64,000 nt of DNA, taken from NCBI GenBank assembly GCA_020160915.1, contig JAIUPK010000004.1, positions 124,001 through 188,000 of the forward strand. Direction: 5' to 3'. This DNA is from Actinomycetota bacterium (lineage in GTDB: Bacteria; Actinomycetota; Actinomycetes; Actinomycetales; Microbacteriaceae). Below the pieces are notes generated by a model that ran no database searches, was not told the DNA's origin, and saw only the letters and a list, made by a program, of their open reading frames with translations. This document shows positions 18,416-28,109 of this stretch, piece by piece; within the stretch, counting starts at the first letter, position 1, and each line of letters starts with the position of its first letter. A program made the translations under genes and the position numbers.

Positions 18416-19131
18416 GCGCCGACCGCCTCTGAAGCGGGAGCGTGCACATCGATCGCATCGACGACCAGTCCGTCACGCAGGTAGATCCTGCGATCCGCGC
18501 GTGCGGCGAGCTCCTCATCGTGGGTGACGATCACGAGGGTGATTCCCTTCGTGCGATTCAGGTCGAACAGGAGGTCCTCCACAACCGCCCCGGTCGCGGA
18601 GTCGAGGTTGCCGGTGGGCTCGTCGGCGAAGATGATCCGTGGATTGTTGACGAGGGCGCGCGCGATCACGACCCTCTGCTTCTGTCCGCCCGAGAGGTCG
18701 GTGGCCTTGTTCCTCGCCTTGTCATCCAGCTCAAGCAGCTGGAGCGCCTCGTGCGCTCGGCGCTTGCGTTCTCTGGAGCCCACGCGCGCGATCTTGAGGG
18801 GGAGCATCACGTTCTCCAGCACCGAGGCGTTCGGGGTGAGGAAGAACTGCTGGAACACGAACCCGAATGTGCGATTGCGCAACTCGTTGAGACGTCGACC
18901 CCTGAGGGTGCTCGCATCCGTCCCGTCGATCATCACGCTCCCGCCACTGGGTGCGTCGAGCAGCGCGAGGATGTGCATGAGCGTCGACTTGCCCGAGCCG
19001 CTCTTGCCGACGATCGCCACCGACTCGCCTTCGGCGATGTCGAGGCTCACACCTTTCAACGCCTCGAATCGGGTGGAGCCGCTGCCGTAGTGCTTGCGCA
19101 GGTCGGACGTGGACAGAGCACTGGGGGTCAT
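18412..19131 (-). CDS. ABC transporter ATPase, MacB/LolD type
   Basis: 239 residues. Walker A GKSGSGKST at 42-50, Q-loop FVFQQFFL, signature LSGGQKQR, Walker B RIIFADEPTG, D-loop NLDSATG and H-switch VIVTHD are all intact. Closest subfamily by motif is the MacB/LolD/FtsE group that works with FtsX-type permeases, matching the next gene. The start is ATG at 19131. Export of a peptide or antibiotic, or envelope stress, are possible roles; none is shown by the sequence. Confidence 0.92.
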   Translation of the reverse strand: MTPSALSTSDLRKHYGSGSTRFEALKGVSLDIAEGESVAIVGKSGSGKSTLMHILALLDAPSGGSVMIDGTDASTLRGRRLNELRNRTFGFVFQQFFLTPNASVLENVMLPLKIARVGSRERKRRAHEALQLLELDDKARNKATDLSGGQKQRVVIARALVNNPRIIFADEPTGNLDSATGAVVEDLLFDLNRTKGITLVIVTHDEELAARADRRIYLRDGLVVDAIDVHAPASEAVGA

Positions 19132-19213
19132 TGACCCAGTCTGCTGCCGCGCAGCATCCGGCGAATCGTCCCCGGGGTGCGTGTGCGCTACTCCCGCGGG
19201 TGTATGCCCTGCC

Positions 19214-19786
19214 TCAGGCCGGGAACTGCCAGCGCTTGACCTGAGGCTTGGGCAGGCGCATCATCCGCAACTGCAGCGCCCGCATGGCGGCGTAGAACCG
19301 GAACTTCTCGACGCGGTCTGCGCCGAACTTCTCCGCCAACCGGCGCTTCAGGAGGAAGCCCATGACGATGACGTCGAGCAGGGCCACGAAGATGAAGCCG
19401 TACACGACGATGTACAGGATCGCGACGATCTCCTGGTTCGGGATGATCGTGGCGATGATGACGATGAACAAGAACGGCAACAGCATCTCGCCGATGCTGA
19501 AACGCGCGTCGACATAGTCGCGCACATAGCGCTTCTGGGGACCGCGGTCGCGGGCGGGGAGGTACTTCTCGTCACCGTTGGCCAGGCCGATCCGTGCCTT
19601 GTCGCGCTGCAACTGCATCTGAGTGCGAGCCTGCTTGCGGGCTGCCGCTCTATCGCTCGACACGAGAGGGCGCTTTCGGGCGGCCTCCTTCTCCTTGCGG
19701 GTCGGGGTCGCGTGACCCTTACCGGTAGGGGTGTCGGTTGCGTGCTCTGCGCCCGAATCGGTTGCGCTGGGGGATGTCTTGGCCAC
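19214..19786 (-). CDS. DUF3043 family membrane protein
   Basis: 190 residues with a long charged N-terminal half: Lys/Arg/Ala-rich, KEKEAARKRPLV, then GDEKYLPARDRGPQKRYVRDYVDARF, the DUF3043 hallmark. Two membrane segments follow (about 95-115 and 120-142), then a basic tail ending VKRWQFPA. Function unknown; the family is confined to actinobacteria. GTG 19786 is chosen, with GGCGAGGA before it. An upstream ATG would add 20 residues and run into the divergent peptidase promoter. Confidence 0.82.
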   Translation of the reverse strand: MAKTSPSATDSGAEHATDTPTGKGHATPTRKEKEAARKRPLVSSDRAAARKQARTQMQLQRDKARIGLANGDEKYLPARDRGPQKRYVRDYVDARFSIGEMLLPFLFIVIIATIIPNQEIVAILYIVVYGFIFVALLDVIVMGFLLKRRLAEKFGADRVEKFRFYAAMRALQLRMMRLPKPQVKRWQFPA

Positions 19787-19823
19787 GGTGTCCTCGCCTG
19801 AATGTCTGCTTAAGATTACTCGT

Positions 19824-21242
19824 ATGAGCTCAACGCCGCAGTCCATGCCAGATCATCCACTTCTCGACGTCCTGCGGGAGTCTGTACAGGCTGGGCTTCC
19901 GGTTGCGATCTCCGACCTGGGACGTCTGGTGCGCATCCCCTCGGTGTCCTGGGACGGCTTCGATTCCGAGAATGTTGCGCGCAGCGCCGAAGCGGTCAAG
20001 GAACTCCTAGAGGGTCTGAACGTCTTCGACTCGGTAGCAATCGCGCGCGCACCGATCGATGGCGAGCGAATGGGGCAGCCAGCTATCCTCGCCCGCCGAC
20101 CAGCGCGCAATGGCAAGCCGACGATCCTGCTGTACGCGCACCACGACGTTCAGCCTCCCGGCAACGAGGAGGACTGGGAGTCCGCACCGTTCGAACCCAC
20201 GGTTCGCGGTGATCGGCTCTACGGTCGTGGCGCCGCCGACGACAAGGCCGGCATCATGGCGCATGTCGCAGCGATTCGCTCGTTCGTCGAGGTGGTCGGT
20301 GACGATTTCGATCTCGGTCTGGTGGTCTTCTTCGAGGGGGAGGAGGAGTTCGGGTCGCGCTCCTTCGCCAACTTCATCACCGAGAATCGCGACACTCTCG
20401 AAGCCGACGTCATCGTCGTCGCGGACTCGGACAACTGGGATGTGAACACGCCGGCCCTCACTGTCGGTCTTCGCGGCAATGTCACCTTCAAGCTGACGGT
20501 CTCTACCCTCGCCCATGCCTCGCACTCCGGAATGTTCGGGGGAGCGGCACCCGACGCGATGCTGGCTGCAATTCGGCTGCTCTCAACCCTGCACGCGCCG
20601 GACGGCTCGGTGGCGGTAGAGGGGCTGACGTCGCGCACGGCTGACACACCGGCCTATGACGAGTCGCGACTCGTCGAGGAGGCAGCCCTGCTACCGGGCG
20701 TCACTCCCATCGGCCATGGTGATGTGCTGTCACGGTTGTGGGATCAGCCGGCCATCACCATTACCGGAATCGACGCTCCGACCGTGCAGAACGCCTCCAA
20801 CACCCTGCTGCCGTCGGTGACCGTCAAGGTGAGTGCCCGGATCGCTCCGGGGCAGAGTGCCACCGATGCCTACACAGCCCTCGAAACGCACCTGAGGCAG
20901 CACGCGCCGTTCGGCGCTCAGCTGACCATCAGTGATGTCGACCGCGGCAATCCGTTCCTCGTCGACACCGACGGTTGGGCAGTCGACGTCGCGAAGGACG
21001 CGATGCGCCAGGCCTGGGGTGCCGATGCCATCGAGACGGGGATCGGTGGCTCCATTCCCTTCATCTCCGACCTCGTCACGGTCTTCCCAGACGCTCAGAT
21101 CCTCATCACGGGAGTCGAAGACCCGGACTCACGGGCGCACAGCCCGAACGAGTCCCTCCACCTCGGTGTGTTCCACCGGGCGATACTCACCGAGGCAGTA
21201 CTGCTCACCACCCTCAACGAGCGGGGTAGAATCGACTCATGA
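19824..21242 (+). CDS. M20 family dipeptidase (CNDP/PepV-like)
   Basis: 472-residue di-zinc peptidase. Metal and catalytic motifs: YAHHDVQPPG (first His ligand and catalytic Asp), YGRGAADDKAG (bridging Asp), FFEGEEEFGS (catalytic and ligand Glu), DSDNWD, and HSPNESLHLG (final His). The lid domain includes the PTVQNASNTLLPS segment. Probably hydrolyses dipeptides or acyl-dipeptides in the cytosol. ATG 19824 was chosen: TAAGAT at 19811-19816 ends seven bases before it, a leaderless arrangement. Overlaps erpA by four bases. Confidence 0.88.
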   Translation: MSSTPQSMPDHPLLDVLRESVQAGLPVAISDLGRLVRIPSVSWDGFDSENVARSAEAVKELLEGLNVFDSVAIARAPIDGERMGQPAILARRPARNGKPTILLYAHHDVQPPGNEEDWESAPFEPTVRGDRLYGRGAADDKAGIMAHVAAIRSFVEVVGDDFDLGLVVFFEGEEEFGSRSFANFITENRDTLEADVIVVADSDNWDVNTPALTVGLRGNVTFKLTVSTLAHASHSGMFGGAAPDAMLAAIRLLSTLHAPDGSVAVEGLTSRTADTPAYDESRLVEEAALLPGVTPIGHGDVLSRLWDQPAITITGIDAPTVQNASNTLLPSVTVKVSARIAPGQSATDAYTALETHLRQHAPFGAQLTISDVDRGNPFLVDTDGWAVDVAKDAMRQAWGADAIETGIGGSIPFISDLVTVFPDAQILITGVEDPDSRAHSPNESLHLGVFHRAILTEAVLLTTLNERGRIDS

Positions 21243-21610
21243 CTGACACCTCTGTGACTACCGCCGACGCACCCGTTGTGGAGCATGGAGTCGGCCTCAC
21301 TGATGCCGCGGCCGCCAAGGTGCGCAGCCTCATCTCGCAGGAGGGTCGGGACGACCTGCGCCTGCGCCTTGCTGTGCAGCCCGGCGGATGCTCCGGGCTC
21401 ATCTATCAGCTCTACTTCGACGAGCGCCGCCTCGACGGCGATGCCGTGCGCGAGTTCGGCGAGGGCGTCGAGGTCGTCATCGACAAGATGAGCGTCCCGT
21501 ACCTGGATGGCGCGAGCATCGACTTCGAGGACACCATCCAGAAGCAGGGCTTCACGATCGACAACCCGAATGCCCAAGGCAGCTGCGCATGTGGAGATTC
21601 ATTCCACTAG
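21239..21610 (+). CDS. erpA: ErpA/HesB-type iron-sulfur cluster insertion protein
   Basis: A-type Fe-S carrier, 123 residues. The three conserved cysteines are C51 (PGGCSG), C116 and C118 (GSCACGDSFH). It delivers clusters to apoproteins; the Rieske protein encoded nearby is a plausible client, by inference. It overlaps the dipeptidase stop (ATGA). It also has its own TAGAAT six bases before the ATG (21227-21232), so it may have a separate leaderless promoter. Followed by a strong terminator. Confidence 0.92.
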   Translation: MTDTSVTTADAPVVEHGVGLTDAAAAKVRSLISQEGRDDLRLRLAVQPGGCSGLIYQLYFDERRLDGDAVREFGEGVEVVIDKMSVPYLDGASIDFEDTIQKQGFTIDNPNAQGSCACGDSFH

Positions 21611-21625
21611 TTCACGCTTTTCCTC

Positions 21626-21662
21626 CACATTGGCGCGTCGAAAGACGCGCCAATGTGCTTTT
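21626..21662 (+). terminator. rho-independent terminator after erpA
   Basis: A perfect 14-bp stem, CACATTGGCGCGTC (21626-21639) with its complement at 21644-21657, capped by a GAAA tetraloop and followed by CTTTTC. It separates erpA from the oxidase operon. Confidence 0.88.
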
Positions 21663-21745
21663 CGGGGGCGGTGCGGTTCATGGCGCGGCATCCGGCTGGC
21701 TATAGACTGGAGACCATTCAGTCACAGTTTTGCGAGAGGTCTCAG
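21663..21745 (+). promoter_or_regulatory. promoter region of the ctaC operon
   Basis: TATAGACT at 21701-21708 is the best -10 candidate, with TTCATG at 21678-21683 as a weak -35 at 17-base spacing. GAGAGG at 21734-21739 is the ctaC ribosome-binding site. Confidence 0.45.
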
Positions 21746-22603
21746 GTGCGTTCCAACCGCCGTCTTCGATGGGCTGCCATTCCCCTTGGCATCGCGATCT
21801 CGATCATCCTTGCGGGGTGTACTCAGGCACAGCTTCAGGGCTGGCTGCCGGGTGACCCCGAAACCACCAACCACACGGGCCGCATTATCGGGCTCTGGGT
21901 AACGTCGTGGATCGTGCTGCTCGCGGTCGGTGTTGTCACGTGGGCGCTCATCATCTGGGCCGCCGTCGTCTACCGTCGCCGAAAGGGTCAGACGGGGCTT
22001 CCCGTTCAGTTGCGCTACAACATGCCGATCGAGATCTTCTACACGATCGTGCCGCTGATTCTTGTGCTCGGCTTCTTCGCCTTCACCGCTCGCGATCAGG
22101 CCGTCATCGAAGAACCCACGAAGAACCCCGACGTGAAGATCGAGGTCTTCGGCAAGCGTTGGGCGTGGGACTTCAACTACGTCACGGACAACGCGTACAG
22201 CGCTGGCGTTCAGGCCGATTTCAACTCGGATGGCACGATCAACACCGACAACCTGCCGGTTCTGTACTTGCCCGTTGACAAGTCGATCGAAGTCCAGATC
22301 GAGTCGCGGGATGTCATCCACTCCTTCTGGGTCGTCGACTTCTTGTACAAGAAGGACATGATTCCGGGCAAGAGCAACTACATGTACTTCACGCCGACAA
22401 AGATCGGCACCTACCAGGGCAAGTGCGCCGAACTGTGCGGGGAGTACCACTCGCTCATGCTGTTCGAGGTCAAGGTCGTCTCGCAGGAGGACTACGACGC
22501 CTACATCGCAGCACAGAAGGCCGCGGGCTACGAAGGCCAGATCGGTGCTGACTACAACGTGAACCAGAACCTGCCGGGCAACGGCAGCGGCGCCGAGGGA
22601 TAA
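21746..22603 (+). CDS. ctaC: CtaC, cytochrome c oxidase subunit II
   Basis: Electron-entry subunit of the aa3 oxidase. Lipoprotein signal with lipobox LAGC (about residues 21-24), so it needs LspA. Two membrane helices follow (about 50-75 and 95-115). The cupredoxin domain carries the CuA ligands in H-SFWV and [12 protein letters not shown] (C-x3-C-x3-H-x2-M). 285 residues. GTG 21746 with GAGAGG six bases upstream; an upstream in-frame ATG inside the terminator was rejected. ctaD follows after five bases. Confidence 0.95.
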   Translation: MRSNRRLRWAAIPLGIAISIILAGCTQAQLQGWLPGDPETTNHTGRIIGLWVTSWIVLLAVGVVTWALIIWAAVVYRRRKGQTGLPVQLRYNMPIEIFYTIVPLILVLGFFAFTARDQAVIEEPTKNPDVKIEVFGKRWAWDFNYVTDNAYSAGVQADFNSDGTINTDNLPVLYLPVDKSIEVQIESRDVIHSFWVVDFLYKKDMIPGKSNYMYFTPTKIGTYQGKCAELCGEYHSLMLFEVKVVSQEDYDAYIAAQKAAGYEGQIGADYNVNQNLPGNGSGAEG

Positions 22604-22608
22604 GACAC

Positions 22609-24351
22609 ATGACTACACTCGACCGTCCCATGGGCCTGGTTGCTGCGCCCACTGTCACCCCCGGGGTGTCCAGTTCGGCGCAGCGCAAGGGCAACGTGAT
22701 TGTCAGTTGGATCACCTCCACCGACCACAAGACCATCGGTTACCTCTACCTGATCACGGCGTTCATCTACTTCCTGCTTGGTGGAGTCATGGCGCTGGTC
22801 ATTCGAGCGCAGCTCTTCGCGCCGGGATTGTCCGTGGTGGCAACGGGCGAGCAGTACAACCAGTTGTTCACGATGCACGGCACGATCATGTTGCTCATGT
22901 TCGCTACGCCGCTCTTCGCGGGATTCGCCAACGTTCTCATGCCGCTGCAGATCGGCGCGCCGGACGTTGCCTTCCCTCGACTGAATGCATTCGCCTACTG
23001 GCTCTTCAACTTCGGTAGCCTCATCGCCGTCGCCGGCTTCCTCACCCCTCAGGGTGCGGCATCCTTCGGATGGTTCGCCTATGCTCCGCTGTCCAGCACC
23101 ACGTTCTCGCCCGGGTACGGCGGAAACCTCTGGGTCTTCGGTCTGGCGCTCAGCGGTTTCGGCACGATCCTCGGCGCTGTCAACTTCATCACCACCATCA
23201 TCACGATGCGCGCACCTGGCATGACGATGTTCCGGATGTCGATCTTCTCCTGGAACACGCTCGTCACCTCGCTGCTCGTGCTCATGGCCTTCCCGGTGCT
23301 GGCGGCGGCGCTGTTCGCGCTCGGCGCCGATCGGGTGTTCGGGGCGCATCTGTACGATCCGGCCAATGGTGGTGTGATCCTCTGGCAGCATCTGTTCTGG
23401 TTCTTCGGTCACCCCGAGGTGTACATCATCGCCCTGCCGTTCTTCGGAATCGTGTCGGAGATCCTCCCGGTCTTCAGCCGCAAGCCGATCTTCGGCTACA
23501 AGACTCTGATCTATGCGACGATCGCGATCGCCGCCCTGTCGGTGACAGTGTGGGCTCACCACATGTACGTCACCGGGTCGGTGCTGCTGCCATTCTTCGC
23601 TCTCCTCACCATGCTGATCGCAGTGCCGACCGGCGTGAAGATCTTCAACTGGATCGGCACGATGTGGCGCGGCTCGGTGACGTTCGAGGCGCCCATGCTG
23701 TGGACCATCGGCTTCCTCATCACGTTCACGTTCGGCGGTCTCACGGGCGTCATTCTTGCCTCGCCTCCGCTCGACTTCCACGTGTCTGACACGTACTTCG
23801 TTGTGGCGCATTTCCACTACGTGGTGTTCGGCACGGTGGTGTTCGCCATGTTCGCGGGCTTCTACTTCTGGTGGCCGAAGTGGACCGGGAAGATGCTCAA
23901 CGATCGCCTGGGCAAGATCCACTTCTGGCTGTTGTTCATCGGCTTCCACACGACATTCCTGATTCAGCACTGGATCGGTGTTGTGGGCATGCCGCGCCGC
24001 TACCGCACCTACCTCGCAGAGGACGGGGTGACCTGGATGAACCAGCTCTCGACCATCGGCGCCGCAATTCTCGCCATCTCGATGCTGCCGTTCCTCTACA
24101 ACGTGTACATCACCGCCCGCAAGGCACCCAAGGTGACTGTCAACGACCCGTGGGGCTACGGACGATCGCTCGAGTGGGCGACGAGCTGCCCTCCGCCGCG
24201 CCACAACTTCACGTCGATTCCGCGCATCCGCTCCGAGTCTCCCGCATTCGACCTCAACCACCCCGAAGCGGGCGTTCCGGTCGGTGTGGGGCCGTTCAAG
24301 GACGCGCCCGACGCACCCACGTATGACCTCGCAGACGAGAAGGTGAAGTAG
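22609..24351 (+). CDS. ctaD: CtaD, cytochrome c oxidase subunit I (aa3 type)
   Basis: Twelve-helix catalytic subunit with heme a, heme a3 and CuB. Visible ligands and motifs: [10 protein letters not shown] (heme a His), [16 protein letters not shown] (CuB His and cross-linked Tyr), WAHHMYVTG (two CuB His), and [13 protein letters not shown] (heme a3 and heme a His). The D-channel region [13 protein letters not shown] is present. 580 residues with a C-terminal extension typical of actinobacteria. Starts five bases after ctaC. Confidence 0.97.
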   Translation: MTTLDRPMGLVAAPTVTPGVSSSAQRKGNVIVSWITSTDHKTIGYLYLITAFIYFLLGGVMALVIRAQLFAPGLSVVATGEQYNQLFTMHGTIMLLMFATPLFAGFANVLMPLQIGAPDVAFPRLNAFAYWLFNFGSLIAVAGFLTPQGAASFGWFAYAPLSSTTFSPGYGGNLWVFGLALSGFGTILGAVNFITTIITMRAPGMTMFRMSIFSWNTLVTSLLVLMAFPVLAAALFALGADRVFGAHLYDPANGGVILWQHLFWFFGHPEVYIIALPFFGIVSEILPVFSRKPIFGYKTLIYATIAIAALSVTVWAHHMYVTGSVLLPFFALLTMLIAVPTGVKIFNWIGTMWRGSVTFEAPMLWTIGFLITFTFGGLTGVILASPPLDFHVSDTYFVVAHFHYVVFGTVVFAMFAGFYFWWPKWTGKMLNDRLGKIHFWLLFIGFHTTFLIQHWIGVVGMPRRYRTYLAEDGVTWMNQLSTIGAAILAISMLPFLYNVYITARKAPKVTVNDPWGYGRSLEWATSCPPPRHNFTSIPRIRSESPAFDLNHPEAGVPVGVGPFKDAPDAPTYDLADEKVK

Positions 24352-24353
24352 CC

Positions 24354-24776
24354 ATGGGTACCAATGCCCGCCTGTTCTGGATTCTCGCAGGGTTCTTCTT
24401 CCTCGCCGACGCGATCTACATCATGTGGTCGCTGCTGGATACCAGCCACGCGCAGGTCGAGTGGGTGGGAGCGGTCGCGATCGGCTTGTCCGGCGCGCTT
24501 GCAGTGCTCATTGCCTTCTACCTCGGGCGCATCCACAGCTCACAGGGTGGCGAACTCCCCGAAGACCGAATCGATGCCAACATCGACGACGGTGATGCGG
24601 AGCAGGGCCACTTCAGCCCGTGGAGCTGGTGGCCCATCGTTCTGGCGGCGGCCGCCGCGATCACGGTTCTCGGCTTGGCTATCGGCCCATGGATCTCGTT
24701 CATCGGCGTGAGCATCCTCATCGTCGCTCTGGTGGGGTGGGTCTATGAGTACTACCGCGGATACTTCGCACGCTGA
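24354..24776 (+). CDS. ctaF: CtaF, actinobacterial cytochrome c oxidase subunit IV
   Basis: 140-residue membrane protein with four hydrophobic segments: two near the N-terminus (about 8-26 and 37-59) and two near the C-terminus (about 90-128). Short acidic loop EDRIDANIDDGDAEQGHFSPWSWWP. This is the small subunit found only in actinobacterial aa3 oxidases within the bcc-aa3 supercomplex. ATG two bases after the ctaD stop. Its last 32 bases are shared with the acetyltransferase gene in another frame. Confidence 0.9.
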   Translation: MGTNARLFWILAGFFFLADAIYIMWSLLDTSHAQVEWVGAVAIGLSGALAVLIAFYLGRIHSSQGGELPEDRIDANIDDGDAEQGHFSPWSWWPIVLAAAAAITVLGLAIGPWISFIGVSILIVALVGWVYEYYRGYFAR

Positions 24777-25206
24777 CGCCCCCGCGATTCGGGCTGCCAG
24801 GCCCGAAGATGCTGAGCGCGTCTTCTTCCTGCTCAAGCAGCTCGCGGCCAGCTATGCACCGGACCGTCAGACCTTCGACGAGTCCTTTGCATTTCTTGTC
24901 GACGACGAGTCGACTTCGGTTTTGCTTGTCGCTGAGGATGCCGCCGGCCTGGTGACGGGGTACGCCCTGACGACGATCACGCCCCTGTTGTACACCAACG
25001 GCCGTTCGGCGCAGCTCCAGGAACTCGTCGTTGATCATCACGTGCGGGGCTCCGGCGTCGGTACCGCGCTCATCGAGGCCATCGAGGCCGTGTGTCGTGA
25101 CCGCCACGTGTCGCAACTCACCGTGGCAAGTCGGCGCTCGGCTGACTTCTATGAGCGGCTCGGCTACCGTTCAACAGCCGACTTCCTCAAGAAGACTTTC
25201 GACTGA
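24745..25206 (+). CDS. GNAT family N-acetyltransferase
   Basis: 153 residues of the GNAT fold. RPEDAERVFFLLKQL is helix 1. LQELVVDHHVRGSGVGTALIEAIE is the acetyl-CoA loop (V-x-x-x-x-RG-x-G-x-G/A). ASRRSADFYERLGY is the C-terminal signature. The substrate is unknown. The only reasonable start, ATG 24745, overlaps ctaF by 32 bases, so it is probably translated from the oxidase mRNA. A strong terminator lies downstream. Confidence 0.82.
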   Translation: MSTTADTSHADAPAIRAARPEDAERVFFLLKQLAASYAPDRQTFDESFAFLVDDESTSVLLVAEDAAGLVTGYALTTITPLLYTNGRSAQLQELVVDHHVRGSGVGTALIEAIEAVCRDRHVSQLTVASRRSADFYERLGYRSTADFLKKTFD

Positions 25207-25310
25207 CCGAGGGCGCCCAGGCGAGCACCCTGGTCGTAGCCGCGTGAGCGGCGGCGGGACGTAACGCCGGCGTGCATCGATCGCGTTTCCCGCCGGGATG
25301 ACTCACCTGC

Positions 25311-25356
25311 AAGCGAAGGGGCCCGCCAGCGTGCTGGCGGGCCCCTCTGTTCGCTT
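25311..25356. terminator. bidirectional terminator between the acetyltransferase gene and qcrB
   Basis: The core is a 14-bp stem (25317-25330 with 25333-25346). The outer AAGCGA (25311-25316) pairs with TCGCTT (25351-25356) across a small internal loop. It separates the two convergent halves of the oxidase locus. The other bases from 25207 to 25310 show no gene. Confidence 0.88.
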
Positions 25357-25365
25357 GTGAGAGCG

Positions 25366-26985
25366 CTAGTGGTCCGAGTGCGATCGCTCGATCTCGGTGC
25401 TCGTCACGGGCTCGATACGGTCCTCGAAGAACCATCCCGACGCGACCGCGCGCAGGCGCTGCCCGAAGGTTATCCGGCCCTTGGCGTCGGGGCGGAGCAT
25501 GAGCGGCTTGTAGTCGCTGTAGCTGACGAGCTTCCAGCGCTCGTACTCATCGAGCTGCTCGTGCACCTCGATGTACTCGCCACCCGGCAGCCGCACGATT
25601 CGACCCGATTCGTAGCCGTGCAGGGCGATCTCGCGATCCTTCTTCTGGAGTGCGAGACAGATGCGCTTGGTCACGAAGTAGGCGATGATCGGCCCGATGA
25701 TGAGCAGCACCTGGCAGGCGTTGATCACTCCTTCGATCGTCAGCTTGAAGTGCGTTGCGATCAGGTCGGAACTCGCGGCCGCCCACAGGACAGCGTAGAA
25801 CGTCACGCCTGCAGCACCGATCGCGGTGCGGGTCGGGGCGTTGCGCGGGCGATCTGCGATGTGGTGCTCACGCTTGTCCCCGGTAACCCACGCTTCGAAG
25901 AACGGGTAGAAGGCAACCAGCGCGAGGAAGATGGGCAGAATCAGCAGCGGAACCATGATGTTCAGCGACAGCGTGAACACCCCGAGCTCGACCTCCCAGC
26001 CCGGCGGCACGAGTCGCAATGCACCATCGGCGAAGCCGATGTACCAGTCGGGCTGCGTTCCCGCGGAAACCGGAGATGGGTCGTACGGCCCGTACACCCA
26101 GATCGGGTTGATCTGGAAGAACGAGGCGATGAGCACGATCACGCCGAAGATGATGAAGAAGAACCCACCGGCCTTTGCGGCGAAGACCGGCATGATCGGC
26201 ACGCCCACAACGTTGTCGTTGGTGCGGCCGGGGCCGGCGAACTGGGTGTGCTTGTTCACGATGAGAAGCAGCATGTGCACGCCGAGGAGGGCGACCAAGA
26301 TCGCCGGCGCCAGAAGGATGTGCACCGTGTACAGGCGCCCCACGATGTCGGTACCGGGGAACTCGCCACCGAACACGAGGTAGGAGATCCAGGTACCGAC
26401 GATCGGCACACCCTTGACCATGCCGTCGATGATGCGCAGACCGTTGCCGGAGAGCAGGTCGTCGGGGAGCGAGTAGCCCGTGAAGCCCTCGAGCATCGCC
26501 AAGATGAACAGCACGAAGCCGATGATCCAGTTGATCTCGCGGGGCTTGCGGAACGCGCCCGTGAAGAACACGCGCAGCATGTGAAGGCCGATGGATGCCA
26601 CGAACAGCAACGCCGCCCAGTGGTGCACCTGGCGCATCAGGAGGCCGCCGCGGATGTCGAACGACAGGTTGAGCGTCGAGTCCATCGCGGCCGACATCTC
26701 AATGCCCTTCAGCGGAACCCACGAGCCGTCGTAGATGACGGGAACCATGGATGCCTGGAAGAAGAACGTGAGGAACGTGCCGGAGAGAAGGATGACGATG
26801 AAGCTGTAGAGAGCAACCTCGCCGAGCATGAAGGACCAGTGGTCGGGGAAGATCTTGCGCCCGACCTCCTTGACCAAGCCAGAAATGCTGGTGCGCTCGT
26901 CGATGTAGTTCGCGGCCCAGCCGGTGAACCGAGTGCCGCGAGTGGGCTCGACGGCCGCGGTCTGCGGCTCCTGCGTGGTTGTCAT
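25366..26985 (-). CDS. qcrB: QcrB, cytochrome b of the bcc complex
   Basis: Quinol-oxidising subunit of complex III. Heme ligands lie in MRQVHHWAALLFVASIGLHMLRVF and VHILLAPAILVALLGVHMLLL. Qo-site region is PDWYIGFADGALRL. About nine helices plus a 130-residue cytoplasmic C-terminal extension typical of actinobacteria. Start ATG 26985 (539 residues) has GGGAGC upstream; an in-frame start further up lies inside qcrA and was rejected. Four-base ATGA overlap with qcrA. Confidence 0.95.
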   Translation of the reverse strand: MTTTQEPQTAAVEPTRGTRFTGWAANYIDERTSISGLVKEVGRKIFPDHWSFMLGEVALYSFIVILLSGTFLTFFFQASMVPVIYDGSWVPLKGIEMSAAMDSTLNLSFDIRGGLLMRQVHHWAALLFVASIGLHMLRVFFTGAFRKPREINWIIGFVLFILAMLEGFTGYSLPDDLLSGNGLRIIDGMVKGVPIVGTWISYLVFGGEFPGTDIVGRLYTVHILLAPAILVALLGVHMLLLIVNKHTQFAGPGRTNDNVVGVPIMPVFAAKAGGFFFIIFGVIVLIASFFQINPIWVYGPYDPSPVSAGTQPDWYIGFADGALRLVPPGWEVELGVFTLSLNIMVPLLILPIFLALVAFYPFFEAWVTGDKREHHIADRPRNAPTRTAIGAAGVTFYAVLWAAASSDLIATHFKLTIEGVINACQVLLIIGPIIAYFVTKRICLALQKKDREIALHGYESGRIVRLPGGEYIEVHEQLDEYERWKLVSYSDYKPLMLRPDAKGRITFGQRLRAVASGWFFEDRIEPVTSTEIERSHSDH

Positions 26986-28058
26986 GTGTTGCGCTCCCAG
27001 AAGCTTGGTCCAACTGGTTCGGTGAAGTCGCTGCGTGCGACAAGGTAACCCTCTGCATCCACCGTGATTGGCAGCTGGGGGAGGGGACGCTTGGCGGGTC
27101 CGAAGATGACCTTCGCCTCGCGCGTGATGTCGAACTGCGACTGGTGGCAGGGGCAGAGCAGGTGGTGGGTCTGCTGCTCGTACAGTGCCACGGGGCATCC
27201 GACGTGGGTGCAGATCTTGGAGTACGCGACGATTCCCGCGTAGTTCCAGTCCTCGCGACCGGGGGAGACCTGCAGATCCTCGGGCTTGAGGCGCATGAGC
27301 AGCACTGCTGCCTTCGCCTTCTGCTCGAGCTTGTCCTCGAGTTCGTTGAGCCCTTCGGGGATCACGTGGAAGGCGGATCCCAGAGTGACCTCGGAGGCAC
27401 GGATCGGGGTTCCTGACGGGTCACGGGTGAGGCGCGTGCCCTTCTTCCACAGCGTGTGCTGCAGCAGAGGCACGGGGTCCTCGGCAGGGGCAAGGTCGCG
27501 GAAGAGGACGATCGCGGGAAGCGGTGTCACCACCAGAGCGCCGATGAGGGTCCTGCGGATGAGGGTGCGCCGCCCGAATCCGGACTCCTTGTTGCCGAGG
27601 GTGAACACCTCGACCGCCTTCGCGCGGGTCTCATCCGAACCGCGGGTGCCGTGGCGCTGCTCGACCATGTCGTGGCCGTCCATCAGCGACTTTGACCAGT
27701 GGATGGCGCCGATGCCGACGCTCAGCAGTGCGAGCGTGATGCCGATGCCGAGGAAGAGGTTGTTGAAGCGCACCGAGTTGAGGTCGCCCGGAACGATCGG
27801 GAAGATGATGTAGGCGACGATAGCCGCGACCGTTCCGACGATCGACAGGATGAAGAACCCTGCGACGCGGCGCTCCTGCTGGCGCTCCTTCGCTTCGTCC
27901 AGGTCGGTGACGCGGGGGCGGTACGGCTCGAAGCCCGGGTTGGGAATGCGGTCAGCAACGACCACGGCCGTGCCCGCCGAAGGCGGGTTCGCGCCGTACT
28001 TCTCGACCGTGGAACCTGCAGCGTCGCCGCCGGTGGCCCCGTCGTGGTCCTGTGCCAT
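26982..28058 (-). CDS. qcrA: QcrA, Rieske iron-sulfur subunit
   Basis: 358 residues. Three predicted membrane helices (about 70-90, 100-120 and 175-195), the actinobacterial form, rather than one. The [2Fe-2S] ligands are in CTHVGCP and CPCHQSQFD. RRTLIRRTLIGALVV before the last helix is consistent with dual Sec/Tat insertion of the C-terminal Rieske domain, and tatA/tatC occur at 50 kb. The start ATG at 28058 has GGGAA nearby. Second gene of ctaE-qcrC-qcrA-qcrB order downstream from qcrC. Confidence 0.95.
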   Translation of the reverse strand: MAQDHDGATGGDAAGSTVEKYGANPPSAGTAVVVADRIPNPGFEPYRPRVTDLDEAKERQQERRVAGFFILSIVGTVAAIVAYIIFPIVPGDLNSVRFNNLFLGIGITLALLSVGIGAIHWSKSLMDGHDMVEQRHGTRGSDETRAKAVEVFTLGNKESGFGRRTLIRRTLIGALVVTPLPAIVLFRDLAPAEDPVPLLQHTLWKKGTRLTRDPSGTPIRASEVTLGSAFHVIPEGLNELEDKLEQKAKAAVLLMRLKPEDLQVSPGREDWNYAGIVAYSKICTHVGCPVALYEQQTHHLLCPCHQSQFDITREAKVIFGPAKRPLPQLPITVDAEGYLVARSDFTEPVGPSFWERNT

Positions 28059-28109
28059 TGAATTCCCTTCAGACTTTCGAACTGTGTTCGGTTGCCGCGA
28101 GACAGCCGG

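Noticed and set aside
22552-24261. 569-codon open frame on the minus strand opposite ctaD
   Set aside because: Shadow of ctaD; Arg/Glu/His-rich with no domain.
25357-27048. 563-codon open frame on the plus strand opposite qcrB
   Set aside because: Antisense to a certain cytochrome b gene; charged, repetitive Asp/Arg/His composition typical of the opposite strand of high-GC coding DNA.
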